From: Centroberyx gerrardi
Lineage: Eukaryota > Chordata > Actinopteri > Beryciformes > Berycidae
Assembly (NCBI RefSeq): GCF_048128805.1
Contig: NC_136000.1
Span: 15,098,854 to 15,162,853, forward strand
Length of the DNA stretch: 64,000 bases
Reading direction: 5' to 3'
The notes beneath the pieces were generated by a model. It was not told the DNA's origin. It ran no database searches and was given only the letters and a program-made list of their open reading frames with translations. Below are positions 36,501 through 49,155 of this stretch, in pieces; the stretch's first letter is position 1; every line of letters starts with the position of its first letter. Both the position numbers and the translations under genes were made by a program.

Positions 36501-39500
36501 ACTGAAGGGGCTTGCCAAAGTCTAGTATGTGTCTTGGCAGCAGCAATATTTCATGGGCCTTTGAATCCAGAGCCATACTATACCTGTTCTGTGTTGATGG
36601 ATGTCTGAAAAGAGAGCGGGATTTCTCTTTTTTTTTCCCCCTCTGACTCTATTTCAAACACACAGAGGAACAGTCCTCTCCATCAAATTGGCTCTCTTGC
36701 CTGGCACCATGTGCGACACAATAGATGACATTTGAGTGCAGGGTTTGAGGGTTTGTTAATATTCACAGACATGCAAAGTGCGAGATTGCTTTTTGGGCTG
36801 AGAGCGAGAGAGATCAAGTGTCCTGGTGAAAACCCATTTATCAGGGACAGCTTGTCTGCTGCTCTGCACATGGAGCCCCATCCATCTCCATTTGCTTAGT
36901 ATCTGTGGCCCATTTCTCTGGCAAAGACCAGCTTCAAGTCCTCTGCTAGGTAGACATACTGTACCATAGTGCAAGGATGCTAGGAGAGGAGAGGATGCAT
37001 GATCTCATTATGAAAAGTAGAGGAAAGTCCTGGTGATACTGGAAAGCTGCATGCTTTTGCATCAAAGGATCAAAATAATATAGTTTACTTGCAAACCATG
37101 AGGATGCAAGCATGATGCAAGCATATATTCAAAATACAAGCTTAAACTTTCTTTATTGGCACCTGAAATTGATTAGCACATTTCATTTGATTTGTTAATT
37201 CACTGCAAAAGTGTTCGCTAATTCCCCAGGCATGAGACTGTAAGTGATTAATGGTGAGGAGATATGGAAGCTCTAAAATGTAAAATTGATTACCTATGAT
37301 AACATCAGTTGGAGCTTTATTCAGCATATTTAGTGCTTAGTTGGTTTTCCTCTCTCAGGGCTTCTTTGCTTCTATTGGCTGTGAGAACACAGATGACTCA
37401 GCAGTGGTTATAGAGGAAAGAGATTTAGCCAGTTGTTATGTTGGCATTTGTCTTGATTTTAAAGCAATCTAGGGCAGTGCCCCACCTGTGCTTTTTCAGG
37501 AGGCAGAAGCTCTCAGGCAAAAATGCATATATCTGGGATTATATGAAATGCCACCTCGAGTGTATAAAGTAAGTTAAGGAACAAGTGTAACCCAGAGAGC
37601 TTGAGCAGCCTGAATGGGATGAAGTCCTCCACCTCTGCTGTTCACTAGCCTGCAGCCTCACAGTTGTGGTCCATTTTCCTCTGCCCGTGCCTGCTGAGTT
37701 CAGCAGATTGGTGTGAATTGGTTGGAGTTTATACTGGAGGAACCACAGGGCTGTATAGTTATCAGTACAGAGAGAGAGAAATTGAGAGGAGACAGAAAAG
37801 CTGGGTCAGGTTATATCATTTGTAAATGCTGCTGGAGTGGAATCTGACATCACTTCTTACACCTTCAAAGAAAATGTACATTCAATTCTAAAGCTAGAGA
37901 TGTTCCCTAGTGACAGTCAAAGAGTCACTCCCAAATGAGGTATTTGTTATTTGGAAAAGTGAACATTGCTCCTACAAAATTATCACTGACATGAAAGTAA
38001 AACTCATTTTCAAAAAATATTTGATTACTTATTTTAAAACCTTTTCCAACCAAATAGGCCTACTAACTGTTTTGAAAATAGTCTATATTGCTGTACTATA
38101 AAGTGATGAATTTCAAGAAGCTTTATGTTCTACAAATGATGTTTACCATTTCAAAATAAAACCTGTCAATTGCAGGAGTGCTTGACAATAAATGAACGCC
38201 CCACCAGGCAAAGTGATCTTATATGAGTCTTGGCCATGAAGCAAACCTCTGAGTTGAATGGCCGACATCATTTTTAAGACCCATGGCGTGATTAATCGTT
38301 CTGGAAACAAGCATAATGGTGTGGCAGCTGCCATAGGTTTGTATCCTAATGTGTTGGAGTTTTTCATCGAGCAGACTTGCTCTGTTGTAAATGTGCAATC
38401 AAGACATCAATCAAGAGGTCCGATCAATTATTTAGAAGATTGGCACAAGAGTGCAAGTCGTTCAAAGCTCTACCATTTTAGGCCTTCCTTTCTACACATT
38501 TTGAGGGAGAGGTTAGTGTTTGCAGTTATTCATTAGCTGTTTGTGTGTGTGTGTGTATGTGTGTGTGTGTGTGTGTGTGCACGCTAGAGGGGGGGAATCA
38601 ATACCTGAGACAAGTTGACGGAGTCGTGCAGACTCATTACTTCTGAATGAATTTTCTCCTTTGCCGCCCCGCCCTTCCCTCTCTCCGTCTCTCTCTAACT
38701 CACACAAACACACACAGAGCACCACCTCTCTGATTTAATTCCCGTTTAACTTGTACTTAATGACTTTACATTGTGTTTTATCCTGTCTCGATTACAGGAG
38801 ACAGTGTAATGAAAGAGATGCTGCTTTAGATAGGCTCCCCTCCTCAATAAGACTTAGCTGGGGCTGGATCCAAAGCTCTGTCCTGTCTGTGGGAACGGTT
38901 CCCCACAGAGCGGCCAGACACCTCGCTCTGTGCCAGTCACTCTGCCTGACGTCTTTGCACACTCTGTCCTGCCCGGCCATTCTGCTGCAGCCGGTGTCAT
39001 GTACAGCATGCCATCACCTCCATCTCAGGCCGTTATTGATCAGTCTCATGGTCTAATCCCCTTCCTCTGCACTGCTGTCCGCCGCGCTTCGATCTTCCCT
39101 CACTGTGTTACCGCTGCAGCCGCTGGCCTCTTGATGTCTTTATGAACCTGTCCACAGTACACGCCACCCTGCATCTCTCATTTCCTCCTCACCCCATGTC
39201 TGTAATAGTGTGTGTGTGTGTGTGCGCGTGCAGGTGCGCGCGCACGCGTGTGTGACCGGTCCTTGAAGTATTGCCTGTTCGATCCGAACCGGCCGTGACC
39301 CTGGGAGAGAGTGAGGTGATTTTTTTTTCCCTCGCTTGAAACGCTCCACCACCGAAGCAGCTTCACTTCCTCATAAATACTTCAGGTCCTCAGCGCTCAA
39401 GGTTTAAAGTGATTTCCCCAAAATTAAGTTTCTGAGCTTGGAGTAATCCATCACTGCCATTTACTCTGCTTCCAGACAGGGTTTTTCTTTACAGGTTTAT

Positions 39501-42500
39501 TAAATTAATACCTTTTCTGCCTGGCTTTGGGGAGCGGTCTGAATGAATTATGATTCCACACAGTATGAGTTAAATCATGCTTTTCAATCCTGAAGGTAAG
39601 TGAGGTGTCTCTCGGAGTGCTCTGTGTGCTGCGTATTCCATCTTTTAACTAATGGCTCACAAATGTCCAGTGAGTATGTGTTAGGCATATCATTAGGTAA
39701 ATGTTTCTTTTTCTGGGCTCTCTTCCACCGGCAGATGTGGTTTGACATTGTTCCTTGGGAACAGATCTGTGCTGGGGAAAGTCTCCATGGTATGTGCTAA
39801 TGATACCATTACCCTCCGCCGCCTCTTTCTCACCTCAGGTGTTGAGCTCCTAATCTGTTGGCATGGGCTGGTACAGAGTGACTGGTGTTGCTGCAGAGGG
39901 CTGAGTGCGCCGGTTAGCTCCTGGGAGAGCTCACTGACACAGTGTGGCCTCGCTCCAGCCCCTCTGCTGACCTTGGTGAAGGATGGACAGGATATGTAGC
40001 CGTCCTCCACCGGAGGTTCAGCTACCGCTGCAAACTGACTCCGCTGGCCAGGATCCCCTCTCTCTGTGTGTCTTTCGCTCTACCTGTATCTTTCCCTCTT
40101 TCTCTATGCTGCTCTCTCTCTTTCTCTCACACTTCCCTCTCCACCCCCCACCCCTCTTCCACTCTGGCTCTCTCTCCAGTTCTCTTTTGGCCGAGTCCCA
40201 ATGCCTTTGAACTGGCTGCACCCTACTTCCTCTCTCAATGTTTGCCTCCTCCATTCTGAGCTGAAGCAAGAGGAGAGTAGAATAAATTGTATCCTCTCTT
40301 GTCCTCTGACAGACATTGCCCATAGCTTTCCTCCTATGGGGGACAGGTGACAACGGATAGCTGCTATTTTTGAAGGAACATACTGCCTTTCTCAGTTTGC
40401 CTCCGAGAAAGGACAGCAACCACCCCATACACACACACACACACACACACACTCACACACACACACCTTCCTCTCTGTGTCCCTCTTTCTAAGAGTACGT
40501 CTGAGTCCTTTGTGTGGAATGCAGAGTTGTGACAGGAAGGGAAAGCCCCGTGTGCCTCCTGGAGATTTGTCATTATTTATTGACCATAAATCCCCAGGAG
40601 TCTCAGCCAGTCACAGTCTCTGATTGGAGGGACTTGGAGGGGAGAGTAGGGATGGATTTAAGGCAGGTCTGACACTCAAGTCTTCAGGCACGGTGTACCT
40701 AGACAAGGAGCCAGCACACCAGGGACACTGCCACACTCCAAACTAATGGAAAATACATGGCAATGTGGAGGAGGATGTATAGAGGGCTAGCTGTTAAATC
40801 GCCAGGGGGAATGACAGCGTGTACAACAGACTGACACTGGGATCAGGGAATATAAAGGTCTTATTACTGATCCAAGTCTGTTTTCTCCCTCATCCCCTCA
40901 CTCCGCCGCTCTCTCAACAGCCGGCCAGGGACAAAGCGGAGTGTAAACGTTGTCGTGGAAAATCAGATGAAGGCATCGTCATTCTGTTAAGCAATCATCT
41001 TTTTGGCTGTGTGTGACGGAGTGTCTGTGCCCTCCAGATGGTGTAGATGCGGCCTCACTGTCATGCTGGGAGAGCCGCATCATGTGGTCAGCCAGCCAGC
41101 TAGCTAGTCAGTCATCCAGGGCTGAAACAAGAGGAGAGTCGGTGAGCTACCAACCAGCCTGCCAGCCAGGTTGTTAGCCCACCAGTCACCCAGACAGGCC
41201 AGTCAGTCAGCCAGCCAGCTTCACCCAGACACCTACACACCTGTCCTGTCTGTCAGCCACGCAGCATGGAGGGGACTAAACCCCAGGAGTCTCTGATCTC
41301 ACCAGAACCTCACTTCATCATCTTTGAGTGTGCAGGTGTATAATATGCCTCTACACAAATATAGACACCATAGAACACATACTGAGTCAGAATCTCAGGT
41401 CTCACACGTTTTTGAAGTCCAAAATAAACTTGTTTAAATCCCTTTTATGGATGTTTTGGTATTTCAGGTGTTAAATATAGTAATGCTATGTATACACGCA
41501 TACTGTGATGAGACATAAACAAGTGTTGTAACGCTTGAATGTAGATTAGGCTACAACAGATCTCATGGGATCTGTTCCAAAAATAGGCACACACTAACTA
41601 ATGGCTATTATAGTAGACTACTCTGACATGGATGGAGAGCTTAAAAAATGGGAAGAGAAAGGTAGTACAAAAAAAGGCTTGAAAGGGTTGAGAGGAGATC
41701 AGTGTTTCATGGGAGGCAGGGGCTCAGAGGCAGTGACATCACACATATACTGTATATATTATGCACAGAACTACTTATTGCCAATATATCACCTCAATGC
41801 CAGCAGAACATGTATTTATGCGACATACTGAAGGTAAGAGTGTGTACATTAATTTGGGCATGCATGTTCTGCATTTGTCTGATTTGTATGCAGAATAGTG
41901 CCCTCTGCTGAGAAATATTTGGAAGAACATTGATTGATATAAAACCAAGCAAACACAAGGTTGAATACCCTTCATGATTTGTGTATCTTGACATTTCTTG
42001 TGTTTTATTCATTTGACCTTGTGTGCTACCTGTCATATTTACACCATATACCAATATTGCATTTAAAATGATACTACAGTGAGACCCACCATTTATCTTC
42101 ATACCCCCCTCCTCCTTCTCTCCCTCCCTCCCTCCCTCCCTCTCTCTCCCTCCCTCTCTCTCCCCCTCCCTCCCTCTCTCCCCCCTGCTCAGGTCCAACT
42201 GGCTGAAGCCGTGCTGTGGGCGCCGGGCGGCTCTGTGGCAGGTGTGTCTGCTGTCGGCAGGCTTCAACTGTTTCCTGGTGGCCTGTGTCATTCTGGTGGT
42301 GCTGCTGCTGACGCTGGAGCTGCTGATAGACACCAAGCTGCTGCAGTGTGAGTGTCTATAGCAGAGGGGTGGGCACCAAATCACTGTGATGTCGGCTGAG
42401 ATGATCAATATCAATATGGATATGGTTTTGAGAAAGTTGGTACTCTACACTCAGACTTGCAATCCTGAATACTAGCAATAGCATTGTTGGAGGGGATAAG

Positions 42501-43900
42501 AAGTGGGCTGCTTAACACAATTGTTATACAAAGACTGAACAAAAAGGCTAAGACAAAGGAGAAAACTCGCAAGTACTTCATTAGGACAACAGCAAAGTTG
42601 CAGGAAAGTCATGTACTGTTCATCTTGTTAGACTAAGTGGAGAGAAAAGGATATTGGCCTGAAATGGACAAAGCCTTTGGACAAAGGGGTTGGAGATGTT
42701 GAAAAAACCCGGTGATAACATTACGGTTATAGTGCAACTGTAGCCATATTGGATGATGTTGATGATGTTTTTTCTGCATTTGATCCTGAATGATTGATAT
42801 TAATTAAAGGCATAAACCAGCAGACAAATGAGAAAATATGATTTAAAATGTTATGGTATCCCTTTAAGGATGAGCACAGTTTACCAGCACCTAGTCAATA
42901 TTATGCAGCAGGTAACAACTAAAAACATACATTCCCAACAAACTTTATTTTAATATTATCAATGATGATATTAACAATATCATATTGGGAAAGTGCAACC
43001 GATGCTGACACAGAAAATCAGCATTGATGCCTATCCTTACTAAACTATACTACAGTATGTGTGGTTTGTGGATGAGTGTCAACAAATTCTACCAGCTACA
43101 CAATTCAGCTAGGAAGGCACTAACATTTTAAATCGTTATTGCATAATTCATGCCAGTGTTGCATCTCAAAAAAGAATAATAGATGTGCAATATGGATGTG
43201 AATGATTTAAATGCTAGCTGTTAGCCTGGTCTCACACACTTACTGTATAATGAGGCAGTGTCAGTGAGGATCTATCCTGGGACTTGAGGCTCTGATCCAT
43301 CACGGTCTTGGGAATATAACCCTCCCATTAGTATTCCACAGTGAACATGGAATGTCAGGTGGTCGAAATGCCAGTGTGACCCATGTCACTCCAATATCGC
43401 CTTCATCTACATCATCTGGCATCATGGAGACATCCTCATCTATCATAAGTAGAAGGTCAGGGGTCGTGACCTGTTTGATGTCGGCGGGCTGAGTGAAGAA
43501 CGCTCGCCTGGCGGGAATGTCACTCCAGCAGCATCTGCATGCATTCAAGTCTTTGCTTTTCCCCTGGGACAGACTAACGAGACGGGGCAGACAAAGGGAA
43601 AGTAAGACAAATGCGTGAGGGGAGATTAGCGGACAAAGAAATTGGGCAATAGAGAGCTGGCTGCTGGATGAGTGCGGGGAGGAATGGAGGAAGATGAATG
43701 GACTGATAGACAGATCACTGAACACGGCAAACAAAGACAGATGGGAGGGGAGGTGGCGCGTGCAGAGAAATGCCTCAGCTGACAGCCCGGTGCTGTTTGA
43801 AGCTGTCCACAATTAGCCTGATGAATAGACAGGAAGATACATACACATTTGCATGTACAGTATGTGGTGTATTCATATTCACTGCCTGTATTTGTGCATT

Positions 43901-43933
<33 letters not shown>

Positions 43934-46900
43934 TGTGTGTGAGCTTGTGCTTGAGTGCATCCATCTTCACGTCATACCGAAGTAGACTAGCCATTTCTAA
44001 AATGCGCCGTTGTTCTGTTCTTTCCCTACAGTTAACAATGCATTCCAGTTTGCCAGCATCATCCACTGGATCAGCCTGGCCATTCTCTCTGTGTTCTTCA
44101 CTGAGGTGAGTCTCTCTCTCTCTCTCTCACTTCCTAACCACAAAGCCAGGCTCACTTACAGCTGATGCAGCGGCCTATTGATTCATGCTAGGTTATGCAG
44201 TATGTGGGGCCAGTGGGGTACACCGATGGATTCTCATTAAAATACTAACAACACCATGAAACGTCCCCTGCCCTCTGTCCCATGATGATTGCATTCTGAT
44301 TAGTAGAGGTGAAGTGGACTCTAAGTGCTAAATGGAAACACTAAACATCATACTAGAAAGCATCTACCCCCAGTCTGCTGAAAACCTCATATATTTGCTG
44401 TTGTTAGAGCTAAAAACAGTTGGTCCCTTTTGAGGTATTCTATTGATCCGCAACACAACCACTTTAAAATGCAGATGGGGCTTTTCTGTGCCACTGCTTT
44501 TAAATAATGTCAGGGCCTCAGGTGTGCTGTATTGATTACCATTTTCTTTACAGCCAGCCACATTTGTCTTAGTTCCTTGCACTTGACCACTCTACTGCTA
44601 AGTTTTGTGTAGTTGGAATTTAACTTATCAATACAAGCAACCCTTAGTGATTCGTTTAAACACTGAAAACAGCAGCATGGCTGTGTTTCTGCTCCACTGC
44701 AACCTTGAATATCTGAAATGAGGATGGGGGTTAGTGGGGGTGGCAGAAGAGGAGCAGAGAGAAAGGGAGAGTGTTTGCCCTCTGCAGACCCTGCTGCGTC
44801 AGCACAAGTAGCTGAATGCGGTGTCTCTAATTGTTTGGATGAAATCCTAACGCGCCGCTCGTGATGTGTATGAATATGATGTCATTGATGAATTACCAGT
44901 GGAGAAATGAAAGAAATCTGAACCACAACCACTATTCCTTTTTGCTGAGACTTTCAGGTTTTATTGGGAATTACAACTGAAGGAAGTATGAGTCTAATAT
45001 CTGTGGCTGACCAGTGTATTCTGCTCCCCTCTCCCAATCTCCCACTCACTTTATTTTTCTATCCTTGTTTCCTTCCTTCTCACCCTGTAACTAACCTCCT
45101 CTCTCTCCATCTCTGTCCCTCTGTCTGTCTCAGACGGTGTTCAGGATCGTGGTGTTGGGGATATGGGATTACATAGAGAACAAAGTAGAGGTAAGCTCCC
45201 AGGGGTCCTATTAGTCCTGACTCTGGCCCCTTTCATTGCAGTGTCATTCCCTCAATGTCATTCCTCAATGTGGCGACTTGGATATATAGAATAACCTGGT
45301 GCATGTGTGTGTCTGTGTCTGTGTCTGTGTGTGTGTGTGTGCGCGGTTGTATTTTCTCAGGTGTTTGATGGAGCTGTCATCGTCCTCTCTCTGGCCCCCA
45401 TGGTGGCCTCCACAGTGGCCAACGGCCCCAGTAGCCCCTGGGACGCCATCGGCCTCATCATCACACTGCGCATCTGGAGGGTCAAGAGGATCATCGATGG
45501 TGAGGCTGGGAGGGGCGAGGGGGCTGGGCGGGCTGGGGGCTAACGTCCCCTGCGTCCTGTCCTTTACTGTCAGGTCACACTGATAGATACTGCGGTACGG
45601 TCTCTGCGGTATCAGCTCAATTCCATCTTGAGGTTGTTTCGTTCATTATTTTTTTTCACTATTTCATTATTTTTCACCAGGACCTTGGGAAGCATCTCTC
45701 CTAGTGAAGTTATGTGCTAAATGTACTCACAGCAGCTGTTGTATGCAAATTATTTTGCATACAGGTGCATACAGGCCATTGTTTAGTGTTGGCAAGCATG
45801 TGTTTTTCAACTATGTTGCTCCCCCTTGTGGTGTTTGGATGCACATGCTCAAGGGGATAACCAGAAATGGGTGAGAATGAGCAAATTGGACTGATGAATT
45901 GCATTGCATGACACAGAAAAATCACACTACTTCAGGGACTGTGGGAATAAAAAATTAGATCATGTCGATTATAAGGATGGGTTGTGACCAATGCTGAATA
46001 ACTAATTGATCAGTTTTCTGTCGCCCTCTTGACTGTTTTACCCACCCATACTAGAATGTAATTACATCCTGTGCAATAGCTGCAGTTCAAGCTGTGTTAT
46101 CACCTCTTGCAGAGAGATTGCCTTCAAGGTGTTTTGTCAGTTATTTACAGCTGGTATGTGTTGGGCAGCAGTCCCCAATCATGAGCCATCGAGTGAAAAG
46201 TATATGCAGGTTTTCCTTTCACTCAAACACTACAGCAGTTGACCTCATTATCTAGCACAACTTCAACCAGAGAGGGGGAAACTAATTAATGAAATCAGCT
46301 GGTGTAGTGTTTGGTTGGAATGAAAACCTGCAGACTCTTGGGTCCTCACTGGCACATGATTGGACGCCACTGGTGTTGGGGAACCAACAGTATTATGTGC
46401 CCTCTTGTTCCAGCCTACGTGCTGCAAGTGAAGGTGGAGATGGAGCTGGAGATCCAGCAGTATGAGAAGGCCAAAGCGGTGAGGGAGGAGCAGCTTGACC
46501 GTCTCACCCAGATCTGCCAGGAACAGGCAGTATGTCCTCTCTCCTCCTACCTACTTACTGTCTAGTTATGTGCCACCTATAGCAGCATGTAACCAGGAGA
46601 GGGCAGCAAAGTACTATGCAGGAAGATTAAATCTGTGCATAGTAGCATAAAAGATGACAAAGGAAGACAAAAACTGATAGCATACCATCACTATAGATGA
46701 ATTATATTTTTAACAGTAGTCATGTGGATATCAGATAGCCAGCAATGTGCATTACCTCAAAGCAATCTATTGATTACTATATAATTTAATATTAATAGAG
46801 ATGTATTATTGCTTTCTTAAAGCCTTATTACGTAGCTGAGGAGTAACCTTATAAGTGTAACTGAGAAAGTGCATTCACTGAGTGCTCTTTATTTCTCCGA

Positions 46901-49155
46901 TGTCAGCCCAAGAGAGGGAAAAAAATTGTTCACAGTATGTCTGAGAGTTATGCTGCAACCGCTTCAGAGATTTGAAATATACGGTATGGTACTGTACTGT
47001 ATATGTGTTCAAAGGTCAGCTGTGATGCAACTAATACAGCCAACAGAGTTGAACAAGGATATAGCGTGAAAATAAGAAGCAATGGTTGCCCTTGGAAAAA
47101 AGTGGATGGAGTATTAGCTAGGAGAATAAATCAGTATGTCCTTGTTAGTGTTAAACAGTCCTAAAAGGTTCTGCCTGCATTTTTCTTCTTCTCTTTCTCC
47201 CACTTTTCTTCTCCCCCTCCCTCCTTTCAGTTTGAAATCAGGCAGCTGAGGGCCCACCTGGCCCAGCAGGACCTGGATCTGGTAGCAGAGCGCGAGGCGG
47301 CCATGCAGATCCACCATATGTGGGGTAAACAGAGCAGCGGCTTCCAAGAGGTGGATGGATTGGCCCCCGGGGCCTCCGAGCATCACGGGCCGGCTAAAGC
47401 TAGAGAGCCTGGGGGGCCCGCAGGTAATAGACTGGAGCACCCGGCTCCTTTGTATTACAGGCTATGGGTAAACCAAAGCTCTCTAAGCACCAGGGGAAAT
47501 TAAGGCTGCGCTTGCTATGGTAAACCAGAAAACATCACAGCAAACCATCCACATAAATAGTAGAATAGTAAATAGTACACAACACATCACTTATGTGTTC
47601 CTCCAAGTTGGAAGGCAGGACAGATTATTAAGGGTGGACATCACACACTGGCACGGTGGTGCTGCGCTCTTCTCAAAACATTCATCTTAGAATCCAAATC
47701 GAAAACTCCGCCACCACACTTAGATGAATAGATGGACTATAAACCTTTCAAACAGTGACGGGTCATAACTTACAGGACTTAAAGGAACAAAGCGCTGTCA
47801 GTGCAGGTGATGTCAGGCCTGAAAACACTGAGGCTATTCCTTTATCAAAGCTATAAATCAGCATGTGACTTTGCTATACATCTGAAGTATGGTTTGTCTA
47901 GTCAGACAGCCTTTTAACTGGGCCTGCTCCTCATATGCTCGCGTTATTAATCATTCAGAGATTGTCTGTGTCGCATTTTAGGCTGAGCAATGTGTGGCTC
48001 CCTCTTGGGACATTCATAAAATGAATATTTGAAGCAGAAACATAAATGAATATAAGCCATTTAACGGTCCTGTGGGACTTTGGACAGCACTTAAGAGATA
48101 CACTTGGACTGATTTAGGGTCAGCAAAATACATGCGCCACCAGTTTTCCTCTGGTTTAGTCATTCAGGTGCTGCGAGCTTTCTATTATCCAACCATAACC
48201 AAGGAGTATGGATTCTAAATCATTCAACAAGCTACTGTGCAAAGATAGGCCCGTCAAATCTGTGGTCTCTCCAGTTATATTACCCATGATCAACTTATAA
48301 ATGCATAAGGCATTCACTTTTATTGTGTCTGAGACAAATACATTAAGTAGCCATTTTTATTTCCTTCAGATCACCTTGTTCAAGATGACATGAACAACTA
48401 CATCAGCCAGTATTACAGTGAGCCAAGCAGTGGTAAGAATCAAGATTCAGCCTCATTCTTTTGTCCACCATCATATTCCAAGGACATGTACATTGTGAAA
48501 TGTTTGCCTTGCAGATATTGGGATCCCAGACCCTGCTGCACGTGTCATCACCACAGCAGCCATAGACGTGCACCTGCCTAACAACCCCAGCCATCTTCCC
48601 TCGTCGTTGGTGAGTGCTGACGCAATACCATCCAGCCGTCTGCAGCGGACCGGCAGCTCAGTCAGCGAAGCCTCCACCACCACGGTGTCCCGCTCCAGCT
48701 TCAGTGCCCGGCAGCACAGCATCAGCAGCCACACACTGGGCTCCACCACAGACTGCAGCTCCACGGTGCGTGAGGCCTCCACCTCCACAGACTACAGCGG
48801 CCAGCGCTGCTACCCTCCGCCCTACAGCAGCCCCCTGGCCCTGGGCACACAGCCGCGAGGAAACCCCAGCGCTGTGGTGCAGGAGCTGCTCTCCTCTCTG
48901 TCGGAGGACTCTTGTCTCACCCAGAAGGGCCTGGACCCCGTCAACCTCAAACTGCCCAGCCCCGCAGGCTCCACCAAGACCAGCCCCGAGCTGGAGCACA
49001 GGGTCAACATCTACAACAAGAGGAACCAGGAGAGCCGAGTCGGGCTTCACACCAAGCCCCTCATCCATCTGCAGAGCAGCGAGCCTCTTCTAGAGGAGAA
49101 GTACAGAATGATGGAGCCGGTGGACGCCCCAGTCAGCCGTCTGTCGGAGACATAA
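26607..49155 (+). CDS. tmem266: Transmembrane protein 266, voltage-sensor-domain protein
   Basis: A four-segment voltage-sensor protein without a pore, related to the Hv1 proton channel and VSPs. Coding exons: 26607-26620 (14 nt), 32594-32782, 42193-42347, 44032-44105, 45134-45190, 45361-45499, 46414-46529, 47231-47423, 48370-48432, 48515-49155; total 1641 nt, 546 aa (human about 530). It starts MSNPQ as in the human family (MTNPQ). S1 is about residues 85-113, S2 about 121-150, S3 about 164-182, S4 about 190-209 with spaced basic residues in LRIWRVKRIID. A coiled-coil stretch follows (210-280), then a long serine-rich tail. All introns are GT-AG and phases agree. The first coding exon (leader from 26512) carries only 14 coding nt. 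Confidence 0.95.
27001..27066. repeat. (GGAGT)n pentanucleotide array
   Basis: About 13 near-perfect GGAGT/GGAAT units in tandem. The unit is the same type as human satellite II/III-like (GGAAT)n DNA, here as a short local array. Confidence 0.9.
27421..27552. repeat. (TCTG)n(TC)n compound microsatellite
   Basis: Seven TCTG units followed by about 100 bp of TC repeats with minor interruptions. Strong purine/pyrimidine strand asymmetry. Confidence 0.95.
28545..28780. repeat. Fish interspersed repeat with degenerate telomere-like blocks
   Basis: Opens with GGTAACACCTTATTTGAATA, a head common to a dispersed fish repeat. It ends in a stretch with repeated CCCTAA/CCCAACC-like units (about 28,667-28,765), resembling decayed telomeric repeats. 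Family not assigned. Confidence 0.5.
29715..29885. repeat. Two oppositely oriented tRNA-like SINE fragments
   Basis: The minus strand of 29,735-29,755 reads GGTCTCTGGTTCAAATCC, a Pol III B-box. The plus strand of 29,860-29,876 reads GGTCTCTGGTTCGACTC, a second B-box facing the other way. The left one is preceded on its own strand by a tRNA-like head (GGTTAGAGAAG). Family not assigned. Confidence 0.5.
30062..30125. repeat. Degenerate TCTTGGTC minisatellite
   Basis: Several imperfect repeats of a TCTTGGTC/TCTCAGTC unit, a low-complexity type common in fish introns. Confidence 0.6.
38541..38580. repeat. (GT)n microsatellite
   Basis: GT repeat with one interruption, in the tmem266 intron. Confidence 0.9.
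39208..39254. repeat. (GT)n/(CG) alternating purine-pyrimidine tract
   Basis: GT units run into GCGCGTGC and GCGCGCGCAC blocks, a strictly alternating stretch that could adopt Z-DNA. Confidence 0.8.
40428..40466. repeat. (CA)n microsatellite
   Basis: CA repeat with a single CT interruption. Confidence 0.9.
41085..41222. repeat. Scattered CAGC/CAGT tetranucleotide repeats
   Basis: Clusters of CCAG, CAGC and CAGT units (41,087-41,118; 41,154-41,176; 41,196-41,222) separated by unique sequence, suggesting a decayed tetranucleotide array. Confidence 0.6.
42112..42192 (+). repeat. tmem266: TCCC/CTCT pyrimidine array serving as a 3' splice tract
   Basis: Roughly 75 nt of TCCC and CTCT units end at the ctgctcag acceptor of the S1-encoding tmem266 exon (42193), so this microsatellite forms the polypyrimidine tract. 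Confidence 0.8.
43902..43940. repeat. (GT)n microsatellite
   Basis: GT repeat about 90 bp upstream of the tmem266 S2 exon. Confidence 0.9.
45303..45344. repeat. (GT)n with GTCT interruptions
   Basis: GT-rich repeat ending 16 bp before the acceptor of the tmem266 S3-S4 exon at 45361. Confidence 0.85.
46166..46372. mobile_element. Foldback hAT-type MITE with 8-bp target duplication
   Basis: 207-bp element in a tmem266 intron. Direct repeats GTGTTGGG flank it at 46158-46165 and 46373-46380. The ends are inverted repeats, CAGCAGTCCCCAATCATG against CAGTGGCGTCCAATCATG on the other strand. An internal pair around CAGGTTTTC...CACTCAAACACTACAGC also folds back. An 8-bp duplication with CAG...CTG ends is diagnostic of hAT elements. 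Too short to encode a transposase, so non-autonomous. Confidence 0.88.

Larger units (their letters stand above)
32783..42192. other. Large tmem266 intron
   Basis: 9.4 kb with no supported exon on either strand; the short frames here lack conserved family sequence. AT-rich stretches at about 33,200-33,540 and 38,140-38,440 look less repetitive than their surroundings and could be conserved non-coding DNA, but this cannot be tested from one sequence. Several GT microsatellites are listed separately. Confidence 0.5.

Noticed and set aside
39208-39254. GC/GT alternating tract as a CpG-island promoter
   Set aside because: It is a microsatellite with alternating purine-pyrimidine bases and has no transcript evidence in the surrounding intron.
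48658-49068. Long minus-strand and alternative plus-strand frames over the last tmem266 exon
   Set aside because: GC-rich shadows of the true frame, which continues the serine-rich C-terminus and matches the family at SLSEDSC and SPAGS..TSPELEHRV.
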